A stretch of DNA of 64,000 bases from Glaciimonas sp. (GTDB lineage: Bacteria; Pseudomonadota; Gammaproteobacteria; Burkholderiales; Burkholderiaceae_D): positions 35,551 to 99,550 of the forward strand of contig JABBOV010000002.1 of assembly GCA_012927625.1 (NCBI GenBank), in the 5' to 3' direction. The translations under genes and the position numbers were made by a program. The notes beneath the pieces were generated by a model, which saw only the letters and a list, made by a program, of their open reading frames with translations, was not told the DNA's origin and ran no database searches. Shown here piece by piece: positions 8,817-16,959 of the stretch. Numbering within the stretch: the stretch's first letter is position 1; the number at the start of each line of letters is the position of its first letter.

Positions 8817-9131
8817 TCAAGCAAACTTGTTGAGCATTTCGGACAAGTGTTTGGCGCGTTCCGCAGCATCTTCCAGGCTAGTTGAGCCGGAGGTGTGTGA
8901 AACTATCGCGCTGGTAAGCAAGTTTACGAATGCGCGATCAAGTGCCTTGCGGGCGGCGGCCATTTGTTGTGCCACACCATCGCAGTCATCCGGGACTACT
9001 GCTTTGGCCAGCAATTTGCGCACGCCGCGTACCTGTCCCTCGACGCGTGCCAAGCGGTTCAGCAGATCTTTCTTTTGTTCGTCGGTCAATGCGGTACCGC
9101 TCAAGACCTTCAGGGGGGCTTCGTATGACAT
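8817..9131 (-). CDS. CsoR/RcnR/FrmR-family transcriptional repressor with atypical ligand set
   Basis: A 104-residue all-helical protein with the family signature LLNRLARVEGQVRGVRKLL, then DDCDGVAQQMAAARKAL. The first conserved ligand Cys (C50) is present. The position normally holding the second-helix His (C50+25) is Ala and the next (C50+29) is His, so neither the CsoR Cys-His-Cys set nor the FrmR Cys-His pair is intact. The effector is therefore uncertain: a different metal, an aldehyde or a persulfide. The promoter region carries a G-tract palindrome of the family type at 9168-9181. No metal transporter is adjacent; the nearest downstream gene is the CAP lipoprotein 120 bp away. Confidence 0.82.
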   Translation of the reverse strand: MSYEAPLKVLSGTALTDEQKKDLLNRLARVEGQVRGVRKLLAKAVVPDDCDGVAQQMAAARKALDRAFVNLLTSAIVSHTSGSTSLEDAAERAKHLSEMLNKFA

Positions 9132-9167
9132 GGTGAGACTCCTTTATGATGTGTATTGGAAAAATTA

Positions 9168-9181
9168 TACTATGGGGAGTA
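9168..9181. promoter_or_regulatory. Candidate CsoR/FrmR-type operator 1
   Basis: TACTATGGGGAGTA: inverted TACT/AGTA ends around a short G tract, 36 bp upstream of the regulator start. This layout resembles operators described for RcnR, FrmR and CsoR. Confidence 0.6.
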
Positions 9182-9286
9182 AATAAGTACTAATTATCTT
9201 TTAAATGACACAGATTTCGATCCGATGCTGCGGCTCCGGTGTAGTTTCGACGCACATTTTAAAACCTGGCAAGCTTTTATAAAATT

Positions 9287-9308
9287 CATATATACGATGG
9301 GGTATATG
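9287..9308. promoter_or_regulatory. Candidate CsoR/FrmR-type operator 2
   Basis: CATATA and TATATG flank a GATGGGG core, sharing ATGGGG with the site at 9168. It lies about 155 bp upstream of the repressor gene in a gap with no other gene. It may be an auxiliary site for the same promoter. Confidence 0.45.
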
Positions 9309-9367
9309 AAAAAAAACCTTGTTTTACGCATTATTTAAAAGCAATTTTAGTAATACTGCTAATAATA

Positions 9368-10810
9368 CTATTTCCGCGCAAGGCCTGTCGGAGGTGGAAA
9401 CCGGACGATGATATTCAAGCCCTGGCCGCCGGTGCCGTCGGCCAGCTCGAGTTGGGCGCCATGCAAGGTAGCAATATCCTGCACGATCGCCAGCCCAAGC
9501 CCAGAGCCGCCCGGATTAGCTTCCAGTGCCGCCGAGGCGCGGTAAAACGGTGTAAAGACGTTGCTTCTTTCCCCCAGCGGGATGCCGCTGCCGCTGTCTT
9601 CAATTTCCAGCGTCGGTTGCGCGACGCCACATACCCGTAGCGACACCCGGCCGCCAACCGGCGTATAGCAAATCGCATTGTCGACTAAATTGACCACCAT
9701 CTCGTGCAACAACAGCGCATTGCCGGTGACGACGGTATCGTCTTGCGCTTCCAGCGACAGGTCGATATTTTTTCGCACCGCGCCCGTAGCCAGCTCCAAG
9801 CCAACCTGGCGCGCGATGGCAGCTAGCGGGACGGCAGTCATTTGACCCGCCAGCGCACGATGTTCGGCCCGCGCCAGTGTCAGCAGGCGGTTGGCCAGAT
9901 GGACTGCAGATTCTGTGGTGTGGCTAATGCTGTGGATAATTTGGCGCAATGCTTGCGGATCGTTCTCGCGCAGCGCCAGTTCGGTCTGGGTCTTGAGCAC
10001 GGTCAGAGGCGTGCGTAATTGATGTGAAGCATCGGCGATGAAACGCCGCTGCTCGTTGATCAGGATTTGCAGCCGTGCCATATAACCGTTCATGGCCAGC
10101 ACCAGTGGGCGTACTTCCTTGTGCAGCATGCTCGGATCGAAGTCTGACAGGTCAGTTGACTGCCGCGTCGCTACATCGTTCTTCAAACGCATCAGGGGCC
10201 GCAACACGAGCCGTACTGAAAACCAGACCAAAAGCATTACCGCAACGATCAGGGCGGCCTGGCGCCACAGCGTATCGAGCAGGATAGTGCGGGTCAGGCC
10301 GCGCCGTGCATTCAGTGTTTCGCCGACCTGAATCAGCGCAATGCCGCGCATCGAACTGTCGTACACCGGCTGATACAAAGCCGCCACCCGTACTGCGTCA
10401 CCGCGATAACTGGCATCGTAGAAATGCACCAGGGCCGGATACAGGTCCGAGCGCGGCACATCGGGCGGCAGCGCCGGCAGGTCTTCATAGCCAGACACGA
10501 ATTCACCCTGAATGCCGGTGACCTTGTAATAAATTCGGCCCAGCGTATCGGTCTCGAAACTGTCGAGGGCCACATACGGCACGTCGGCCACCACCCTGCC
10601 ACCGGCGAAAGAAACCCGCTCCGCCAACGCGCGGGTAGAGGCCAGCAGCGCACGGTCATAGGCGCGCTCGGAAGCCGTCAGAGCAGTGCGGTAAACCGAT
10701 GCCGAATCAAGCACTGCCAGCAACGCCAGCGGGATCAGAATCCAGCGCAGCAATTGGCCGCGCAGGCTGCCGGGCGTACTGTTGGCAGCGTGCCAGGCAG
10801 GCCATTTCAT
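9368..10810 (-). CDS. tctE: Sensor histidine kinase, TctE/QseC-like
   Basis: A 480-residue membrane kinase. TM1 is at about 20-40 (LLRWILIPLALLAVLDSASV), a periplasmic domain of the 2CSK-N/TctE type follows at about 41-180, and TM2 is near 185-205. A HAMP-like segment precedes the H-box IADASHQLRTPLTVL (catalytic His), N-box NLVDNAICYTP, and G boxes DSGSGIPLG and GGSGLGLAIVQ. The start overlaps the response-regulator stop by 4 bp (ATGA), so the two are translationally coupled. TctDE pairs sense tricarboxylates and control their uptake; the divergent tctC-ABC-abrB genes are the likely targets. Symbol assigned by domain type and context. Confidence 0.85.
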   Translation of the reverse strand: MKWPAWHAANSTPGSLRGQLLRWILIPLALLAVLDSASVYRTALTASERAYDRALLASTRALAERVSFAGGRVVADVPYVALDSFETDTLGRIYYKVTGIQGEFVSGYEDLPALPPDVPRSDLYPALVHFYDASYRGDAVRVAALYQPVYDSSMRGIALIQVGETLNARRGLTRTILLDTLWRQAALIVAVMLLVWFSVRLVLRPLMRLKNDVATRQSTDLSDFDPSMLHKEVRPLVLAMNGYMARLQILINEQRRFIADASHQLRTPLTVLKTQTELALRENDPQALRQIIHSISHTTESAVHLANRLLTLARAEHRALAGQMTAVPLAAIARQVGLELATGAVRKNIDLSLEAQDDTVVTGNALLLHEMVVNLVDNAICYTPVGGRVSLRVCGVAQPTLEIEDSGSGIPLGERSNVFTPFYRASAALEANPGGSGLGLAIVQDIATLHGAQLELADGTGGQGLNIIVRFPPPTGLARK

Positions 10811-11520
10811 GGGCTGTTGTTGGTATGGAGATTGGGGCTGGTGCCGGTTTTGGCATCGAGCACATAGCCGATGCCGCGCAGAGTAGTTATGGCAACGCCG
10901 CAGGCATTGAGCGTCTCGAGTTTTTTGCGCAGCCGGTGGATGTAAATTTCGATCGCATCCAGGTTGGCATCGTCATCGAGCTTGAATACTTCGTCGAACA
11001 GCTTTTCTTTCGGCACCGCTCGTCCGACCCGGGTAATCAGTGCTTCCAGTACTGCATGTTCGCGCGGCGTCAGCGCCAGCGGCACTGCGCCATAACTAAA
11101 CATGCGGCTCACAGTATCGAACTGTAGAGCGGCGCAGCAATGAACCACCGCCTCGTTACCTTGCGAGCGCCGCAGCAAGGCCTTAACCCGCGCTTCCAGT
11201 TCAGCCAGCTCGAACGGTTTAGCCAGGTAATCGTCGGCACCCAGATTCAAACCCTGAACCCGCTCCTCCAGTCCGCCGCTTGCAGTCAAGATCAATACCG
11301 GGATTTTGCTGCCGCGCAGCCGCATCCGCCGGAGCACTTCCAGCCCATCCATTTTGGGCAGGGTCAGGTCGAGAATTACCATCGCGTATTCCTGCGTATG
11401 CAGCAAAGCATCGGCATCGGCACCGTTCATCGCGCATTCCACCGACAAGTGGACATCCTGCAAGGCCTTGCTGAGCCAGCGGGATAGTTCAAGATGGTCT
11501 TCGACGAGCAGTATGCGCAT
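10807..11520 (-). CDS. tctD: Response regulator, TctD-like (OmpR/PhoB family)
   Basis: A 237-residue protein. The receiver domain (1-120) has acidic VEDH, phospho-acceptor Asp in VILDLTLPKMDG, LTASGG and KPFEL. The C-terminal winged helix (about 125-220) has LTPREHAVLEALI and IYIHRLRKKLE, ending in TLRGIGYVL. Another ATG at 11529 would add three residues; MRILLVEDH is the usual family start. It is the first gene of a two-gene operon with the kinase. It is divergent from tctC with only about 90 bp between, so both promoters probably share the phospho-TctD binding region. Confidence 0.88.
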   Translation of the reverse strand: MRILLVEDHLELSRWLSKALQDVHLSVECAMNGADADALLHTQEYAMVILDLTLPKMDGLEVLRRMRLRGSKIPVLILTASGGLEERVQGLNLGADDYLAKPFELAELEARVKALLRRSQGNEAVVHCCAALQFDTVSRMFSYGAVPLALTPREHAVLEALITRVGRAVPKEKLFDEVFKLDDDANLDAIEIYIHRLRKKLETLNACGVAITTLRGIGYVLDAKTGTSPNLHTNNSP

Positions 11521-11611
11521 GCTGCGCATCTTACCGGTTTGTTGCGAATGCCAAAAGAGTGCCTGAATGAAAGCTGGCTGAAAGTTTCAAGCGATTAAGA
11601 TATGCATCACA

Positions 11612-12625
11612 ATGATGGCCTATATAAAAGTACGGTGTTTTATGTGTAATTTCACGCAATCATTACCGTGCGTGCTGGTCTTGGTTCTGGCCGCTGTCAT
11701 GGCGAATGCGATTGCCGCCCCGCAGTGCATCGTGCCAGCCAAACCGGGCGGCGGCATGGATCAGTCTTGCAAGCTGGCGCAACAAAGTCTGGCGCACGAT
11801 GCTGCCGGCGCAGCGGTGCTGCAAATCCGTTATCAACCGGGCGGCATTGGCGCAGTGGCCTGGAATACCGTGGTGTCGCAGAAGCGTGACGAGCAAGATA
11901 CGCTGATCGCGTTTTCCGGTGGTTCCCTGCTCAACCTGGCAGAAGGCAAATACGGCCGATCCTCGGTGTCGGATGTGCGTTGGGTGGCGGCAGTCGGCAC
12001 CGACTACGGGATGATCGCGGTGCGCCGGGATTCGCCTTATAAAACCCTGCGTGACTTGGTCGCCGCCTGGAAGAAGAACCCGGCGGAGGTCGTGATCGGC
12101 GCCAGCGGCACTATCGGCAGCCAGGATTGGGTGAAGGTTGCCTTGATCGCCACGCAGGGCGGCATCGATGCCAGGGACCTGCGTTTCGTTGCCTTTGAAG
12201 GGGGCGGCGAATCGTTTACTGCATTGCTGGCCGGTCATGTGCAGGCGGTATCTGGCGATGTCTCGGAAGCCATGCTGCACGCCAGCGTGGACAAGAAAAA
12301 TGCTGAAATCCGGGTACTGGCAGTGCTCTCGGATGCGCGTTTGCCGGGCGCACTGGCGACCGTACCGACTGCGCGTGAACAGGGTTTTGACGTGACGTGG
12401 CCGATTATTCGTGGCTTTTACATGGGGCCCCAGGTATCCAATGCGAATTACCGGAAATGGGTGGCGCGTTTTGAGCGCGCGATGGCAGCGCCTGAATTTG
12501 ACAAGCTACGCGCCGCACATGGCTTGTATCCGTTTGCAATGAGCGGCGATCTGCTCACCGAGTATGTGAAAAAAACTGTCGATAACTACGGCAAGCAGGC
12601 CGGGGAACTGGGTTTGGTTCGATAA
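11612..12625 (+). CDS. tctC: Tripartite tricarboxylate transporter substrate-binding protein (TctC/Bug family)
   Basis: Up to 337 residues. A Sec signal peptide (CVLVLVLAAVMANAIAA) precedes the mature Bug fold. Family marks are CIVPAKPGGGMDQSCKLAQ at the N-terminus and a later VVIGASGTIGSQDWV. The start is uncertain: ATGs at 11612, 11615 and 11642 all lack a good Shine-Dalgarno, and 11642 gives the most compact signal peptide. In classical systems TctC feeds the TctAB membrane proteins, but no tctA or tctB follows here. It may be an orphan periplasmic binder, perhaps presenting ligand to the TctE-like kinase as known for some Bug proteins. Confidence 0.85.
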   Translation: MMAYIKVRCFMCNFTQSLPCVLVLVLAAVMANAIAAPQCIVPAKPGGGMDQSCKLAQQSLAHDAAGAAVLQIRYQPGGIGAVAWNTVVSQKRDEQDTLIAFSGGSLLNLAEGKYGRSSVSDVRWVAAVGTDYGMIAVRRDSPYKTLRDLVAAWKKNPAEVVIGASGTIGSQDWVKVALIATQGGIDARDLRFVAFEGGGESFTALLAGHVQAVSGDVSEAMLHASVDKKNAEIRVLAVLSDARLPGALATVPTAREQGFDVTWPIIRGFYMGPQVSNANYRKWVARFERAMAAPEFDKLRAAHGLYPFAMSGDLLTEYVKKTVDNYGKQAGELGLVR

Positions 12626-12680
12626 GCAGTTAGTAGTAAAAATACCGAAGTAGTTTTTATAACGATAAGGAGATGACACC

Positions 12681-13790
12681 ATGTTTTTAAAAAAATGCAT
12701 TCTGAGCGCTGTCGGCGCACTCGCAGCCAGCGCTGCCTTTGGCGCAATGGCGCAGCCAGCAGTCGGGTATCCGGCCACTTATCCGGCCGATTACAGCAAG
12801 ATCGTCGATGCCGCTAAAAAAGAAGGCAAGCTGGTGATTTACGGCGCCACCGACAGCAAGGCCACCACGCCGCTGGTGAAGGATTTCAGTGCCCTGTACC
12901 CGGGAATTTCGGTCGAATACAACGACATGAATTCGACCGAAGTCTACAACCGCTACATTTCCGAAGTGGCCGCCGGCGGCAACACCGCCGACGTGCTGTG
13001 GTCATCGGCAATGGATCTGCAGATGAAGCTGGCTTCGGACGGCTATGCGCTGCAATACAAATCGGCCGAAGCCGGCAAATTGCCGGAATGGGCGAACTGG
13101 AACAATACTGCTTACGGCACCACTTTCGAGCCGGCCGCGATCGTCTATAACAAGCGCCTGATGACAGCCAAGGAAGTACCGGCCACCCATGCCGACTTCG
13201 CCAAGCTGATTTCGCAGGAAAAATTCAAAAATAAGGTGACCACTTACGACATCGAAAAATCCGGTGTCGGCTTCATGTTCATGACGCAGGATTCGCGTGC
13301 CGACCCAGATTTCGCCGGACTGGAAAAAGCCTTCGGAGCCGCCAAAGTACGCGTGCAGTCCTCCACCGGCACCATGCTGGAGCGCATCTCTTCCGGCGAA
13401 AATCTGATCGGCTACAACGTGCTTGGCTCCTATGCACTGGTGCGGGCCAAAACCGACCCGTCGATCGGCGTCGCGCTACCGAAGGATTACACGCTGATTC
13501 TGTCGCGCGTGTTGTTCATCAGCAAGAATTCCAAGCATGTCAATGCAGCCAAACTATGGCTCGACTATATGCTGTCCCATCGCGGCCAGACCGTGATTGC
13601 CAATGATTCGAAACTGTATGCAATCCGCGCCGACGTTAAAGGTGAAACCACCTCTATCGATTTGATCAAGCAGATCGGCGCTGCCAATATCAAGCCGTTG
13701 CCGGTCAGCCCGATGTTGTTGCAGTACCTCGATCCCACCAAACGCCTGGCATTCCTGAAGCAGTGGAAAGAAACTGGCGGCAAGAAGTAA
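12681..13790 (+). CDS. ABC transporter periplasmic substrate-binding protein (ferric/AfuA-like family)
   Basis: A 369-residue protein with a strong AAGGAG ribosome binding site and a Sec signal peptide (about 1-24, ending GAMAQP). The mature part has the type-II binding fold: AAKKEGKLVIYGATDSK, FSALYPGISVEYNDMNSTEVYNR and ADVLWSSAMDLQMKL. The paired tyrosines of true ferric binding proteins are not obvious, so an organic ligand such as a carboxylate or phosphonate is possible. It is followed by a fused permease and an ATPase, completing a three-gene importer. A TctDE-type two-component system lies upstream, consistent with a carboxylate substrate. Confidence 0.85.
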   Translation: MFLKKCILSAVGALAASAAFGAMAQPAVGYPATYPADYSKIVDAAKKEGKLVIYGATDSKATTPLVKDFSALYPGISVEYNDMNSTEVYNRYISEVAAGGNTADVLWSSAMDLQMKLASDGYALQYKSAEAGKLPEWANWNNTAYGTTFEPAAIVYNKRLMTAKEVPATHADFAKLISQEKFKNKVTTYDIEKSGVGFMFMTQDSRADPDFAGLEKAFGAAKVRVQSSTGTMLERISSGENLIGYNVLGSYALVRAKTDPSIGVALPKDYTLILSRVLFISKNSKHVNAAKLWLDYMLSHRGQTVIANDSKLYAIRADVKGETTSIDLIKQIGAANIKPLPVSPMLLQYLDPTKRLAFLKQWKETGGKK

Positions 13791-13928
13791 GCTCATCCTC
13801 GATAGAAATCGACACGTCATTGCCACCTGCGCGGCAGTGGCGCATCAAGCGCTCGCATCCATCGCTATCTTTCCTGTAATTCCGGCCGGCGGTCTGCCGG
13901 AAGGCTCCATTTTTCATCGGATTTTGCC

Positions 13929-15689
13929 ATGCAAACCTCAATATTTCCGCGCCTGAACTGGCCGCGCGGCCTGGTGGTGGCGATTACGTCGCTGGTAATA
14001 TTTTTCCCAATATACTTAATTTTTTATCAGAGTTTCCTGTCGGCGCCTTTTTTCATGCCGGTCAAGACACTGGGGTTCGACGCTTATCGCTTCATTTTCG
14101 CCGATCCTGATTTCAGCCAGTCCTTCATCAATGCGATGATTCTGTCTACCGGCCTGGCTGTGATTGCAGTGCCGCTGGGCGGCATGCTGGCATTCCTGAT
14201 GGTACGCACCGATTTGCCCGGACGTAACTGGGTCGCGCCGTTGCTGCTGGTGCCGGTGTTCGTGTCGCCGATGGTAATGGGTTTCGGTTATGTAGTGTCG
14301 ATGGGGCCAGTCGGCTTCTATACGCTGTGGATCAAGCAATTGATCGGGATTGAGCCCTGGAACATTTATTCCTTCACCAGCATCGTCATCATCGCCGGCC
14401 TGACGCACGTACCGCACGTGTATCTATACGCATCTTCGGCGCTGAAGAGCCTCGGCTCGGACGTCGAGGAAGCAGCTCGCGTGGCCGGCGCATCGCCGCT
14501 GCAAGTGATGATGAACGTATCGTTGCCGATGATCATGCCGGCGCTGTCGTATGCGGCGGTGCTGGTGTTCTTCCTCGGCTTCGAAGTGTTTGGCCTGGTG
14601 CTGGTGCTGGGCGATCCCGAAGGCCATCTGGTGCTGTCGACCTATCTGTACAAGCTGACCAATAAACTCGGCACGCCGTCCTACCATCTGATGGCGGCGG
14701 TTGCGGTGTGCTTGGTAATGGTGACGATGCCGCTGGTGATGCTGCAGCGCTGGCTGCTGAAATCGGCCAACAAATACGTTTCGATCAAGGGCAAGGGGGC
14801 GCGCCAGAAAGCGCTGCCGCTGGGTAGCTGGAAGTGGATCGCATTTGCCTTGCTGGCGTTGTGGCTGCTGTTTACCATCGTGATCCCGATTTCCGGCATC
14901 GTGCTGCGTGCCTTCGTGTCGTATTGGGGCGAAGGCGTGAAGCTGGCCGATGTGCTGACGCTGCAACACTTCCGCGACATCCTGGAGCGACCATCGCTGA
15001 TGCGAGGCATCTGGAATACGATCCTGATCGGCATTGTCGGCGGCGCTCTGGCGGTGTTGTGTTATGCAGCGGTCGCGCTGGCAATGCACCGCAAGCAGGA
15101 TGGCATCACGCGCTTTCTCGATTACAGCGTGCTAGTGCCGCGCGCGATTCCCGGCTTACTCGCGGGCTTGTCGTTTCTGTGGGTATTTTTGTTCCTTCCG
15201 GCCTGGCTCGATGCTGCGCTCAAAGGCATGGATAACGGTGTCGCCCTGTGGTTGAGCGAACATTTTATTCCGGTACTACGCGAACTGCGCTCGACCATTT
15301 TCTCCGTTTGGCTGGCATATTCAGTGGTCTGGCTGGCATACGGCATGCGCCTGATCTCGTCGGCCCTGTTGCAAGTCGGCCCGGAACTGGAAGAAGCTGC
15401 GCGCGCGATCGGCGCCAGCCGCGCCCGGGTCACGCGCGACGTGACGCTACCGCTGATCAAATACGGGCTGTTGAGTGCATGGCTGATGGTGTTCCTGATT
15501 TTCGAGCGCGAATACTCGACCGGCGTCTATCTGCTGTCGCCCGGCACCGAAGTGATCGGTGCGATGCTGGTATCGCTATGGGCCGGCGGCTCGGTCGATC
15601 TGGTGGCGGCGCTATCGTTCATCAACATCACGCTGGTCGCCATCGGCCTGGGTATCGCGCTGCGCTTTGGCGTCAAGCTGCACAATTAA
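13929..15689 (+). CDS. Fused two-domain ABC permease (FbpB/ThiP-like)
   Basis: A 586-residue integral membrane protein made of two homologous permease halves (about 10-285 and 300-580), each with several hydrophobic helices. Both carry the EAA loop that docks the ATPase: EEAARVAGASPLQVMMNVSLP in the first half and EEAARAIGASRARVTRDVTLP in the second. This fused architecture is typical of ferric and related importers. The gene lies 138 bp after the binding protein; a GC-rich inverted repeat in that gap may reduce downstream expression relative to the binding protein. Confidence 0.9.
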   Translation: MQTSIFPRLNWPRGLVVAITSLVIFFPIYLIFYQSFLSAPFFMPVKTLGFDAYRFIFADPDFSQSFINAMILSTGLAVIAVPLGGMLAFLMVRTDLPGRNWVAPLLLVPVFVSPMVMGFGYVVSMGPVGFYTLWIKQLIGIEPWNIYSFTSIVIIAGLTHVPHVYLYASSALKSLGSDVEEAARVAGASPLQVMMNVSLPMIMPALSYAAVLVFFLGFEVFGLVLVLGDPEGHLVLSTYLYKLTNKLGTPSYHLMAAVAVCLVMVTMPLVMLQRWLLKSANKYVSIKGKGARQKALPLGSWKWIAFALLALWLLFTIVIPISGIVLRAFVSYWGEGVKLADVLTLQHFRDILERPSLMRGIWNTILIGIVGGALAVLCYAAVALAMHRKQDGITRFLDYSVLVPRAIPGLLAGLSFLWVFLFLPAWLDAALKGMDNGVALWLSEHFIPVLRELRSTIFSVWLAYSVVWLAYGMRLISSALLQVGPELEEAARAIGASRARVTRDVTLPLIKYGLLSAWLMVFLIFEREYSTGVYLLSPGTEVIGAMLVSLWAGGSVDLVAALSFINITLVAIGLGIALRFGVKLHN

Positions 15690-15697
15690 CTGCACGG

Positions 15698-15727
15698 CTG
15701 CCCTCTCCCGCAAGCGGGAGAGGGCAG
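15698..15727. repeat. Perfect 14-bp-stem GC-rich hairpin between permease and ATPase genes
   Basis: Arms CTGCCCTCTCCCGC (15698-15711) and its exact complement (15714-15727) with a 2-nt centre. No T-run follows, so it is not a standard terminator; it is more likely a REP-like element or an mRNA processing/stability hairpin. A related CTTGCGGGAG motif lies in the element at 744-863. Confidence 0.7.
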
Positions 15728-15778
15728 CACAGTGAGTCGCTATGCGACTTTCACGTTAAATATAAAAGAGACTTCAAC

Positions 15779-16852
15779 ATGAACGAATTAAGCGTCAACG
15801 ATTTGTACCTCGACTACGGTACCGGGGCCGCCGCTAACCAGATCCTGAAAGGCGTGTCGATGGAATTGCAACGCGGTGAAGTGGTCGCGCTGCTGGGACC
15901 TTCCGGCAGCGGAAAAACTACGCTGCTGCGGGCAGTGGCTGGTCTGGAAGCACCCAAAGCCGGCACCATCCGCATCGGCGAGCGCCTGATGTACGACGGC
16001 GCGAAGAGTTATGAGGTGCCAGCCGAGCAGCGCAACCTAGGCCTGGTGTTTCAATCGTATGCATTGTGGCCGCACAAAAGCGTGACCGACAACGTCGCCT
16101 ACGGCCTCAAACTGCGCAAGATGGCAAGCAGCGAAATCGCCAGCCGCGTCAAGCAAGTGCTGACCCAGCTCGGCCTCGGCCAACTCGGCGAACGCTTTCC
16201 GCATCAACTGTCGGGCGGCCAGCAGCAGCGCGTTGCAATCGCCCGGGCGCTGGTCTACAACCCGCCGGTGATTCTGCTGGATGAACCGCTGTCGAATCTG
16301 GACGCCAAGCTGCGCGAAGAAGCGCGTGCCTTCCTGCGCGAACTGATTGTGCGGCTTGGCCTGTCGGCGCTGATGGTGACGCACGATCAGGGCGAAGCGA
16401 TGGCGATTTCGGACCGCATATTGTTACTTAACAACGGCAAAATCGAACAGCAAGGCAGCCCGCAAAGCATGTACGAGACGCCGGAAACGCTATTCACCGC
16501 CGAATTCATGGGCAGCAACAATCGCCTGCCGGGCAAGGTGCTGCAGCGCGACGGCGCACACGTCACGCTCGATATCGAAGGCCGCACTTTGCACGGCACG
16601 GCGCGCGGCGCCAATCTCGGCGCCGACGTTACCGCGCTGATCCGGTTGGAACAGGTGCGCATCGTCACGGCTGAAGCCGACAACTGCATCCGGCTACCGC
16701 TGTCGACCTGCATGTATCTGGGCGACCGCTGGGAATGCCTGTTCAAGCGCGGCGATGGAAACGAACTCGGCCTGCGCGCTTACGCCCCGCAGCGGCTGGC
16801 CGCCGGCGAGTATTGGGTACAGCTGCCGCAAGATACACTGTGGGTGTTTTGA
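15779..16852 (+). CDS. ABC transporter ATPase (FbpC/PotA-like)
   Basis: A 357-residue ATPase starting at the ATG at 15779; the open frame continues upstream only because it overlaps the permease in another frame. It has Walker A GPSGSGKTT, Q-loop VFQSYALWPH, signature LSGGQQQRVAIARAL, Walker B VILLDEPLSNLDAKL and switch MVTHDQGEAM. The C-terminal about 110 residues form a TOBE-type regulatory extension, as in carbohydrate, iron and polyamine importers. It completes the ABC system with the binding protein at 12681 and the permease at 13929. Confidence 0.92.
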   Translation: MNELSVNDLYLDYGTGAAANQILKGVSMELQRGEVVALLGPSGSGKTTLLRAVAGLEAPKAGTIRIGERLMYDGAKSYEVPAEQRNLGLVFQSYALWPHKSVTDNVAYGLKLRKMASSEIASRVKQVLTQLGLGQLGERFPHQLSGGQQQRVAIARALVYNPPVILLDEPLSNLDAKLREEARAFLRELIVRLGLSALMVTHDQGEAMAISDRILLLNNGKIEQQGSPQSMYETPETLFTAEFMGSNNRLPGKVLQRDGAHVTLDIEGRTLHGTARGANLGADVTALIRLEQVRIVTAEADNCIRLPLSTCMYLGDRWECLFKRGDGNELGLRAYAPQRLAAGEYWVQLPQDTLWVF

Positions 16853-16906
16853 GCTAACGACGCTAACATCGTATGGCTTTCACAACATGGTGTATTTTTC
16901 AATCTG

Positions 16907-16955
16907 CTCTAAAATAATGCGGAAAACGCCATGTTTTTAACGATACTCCACTAAT
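16907..16955. repeat. AT-rich dispersed repeat, well-conserved copy
   Basis: Reads CTAAAATAATGCGGAAAA, then GTTTTTAACGATACTCCA. It is closely parallel to the copy at 43125-43168. It ends directly at the start codon of the AbrB-family gene, so it forms that gene's immediate 5' region. Confidence 0.6.
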
Positions 16956-16959
16956 ATTT

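Noticed and set aside
11529..11611. Sigma-54 or strong sigma-70 promoter between tctD and tctC
   Set aside because: No convincing -24/-12 or -35/-10 pair could be fixed in this short divergent region.
15248..15778. N-terminal extension of the ABC ATPase
   Set aside because: It is a shadow frame over the permease gene and has no ABC character before MNELSVND.
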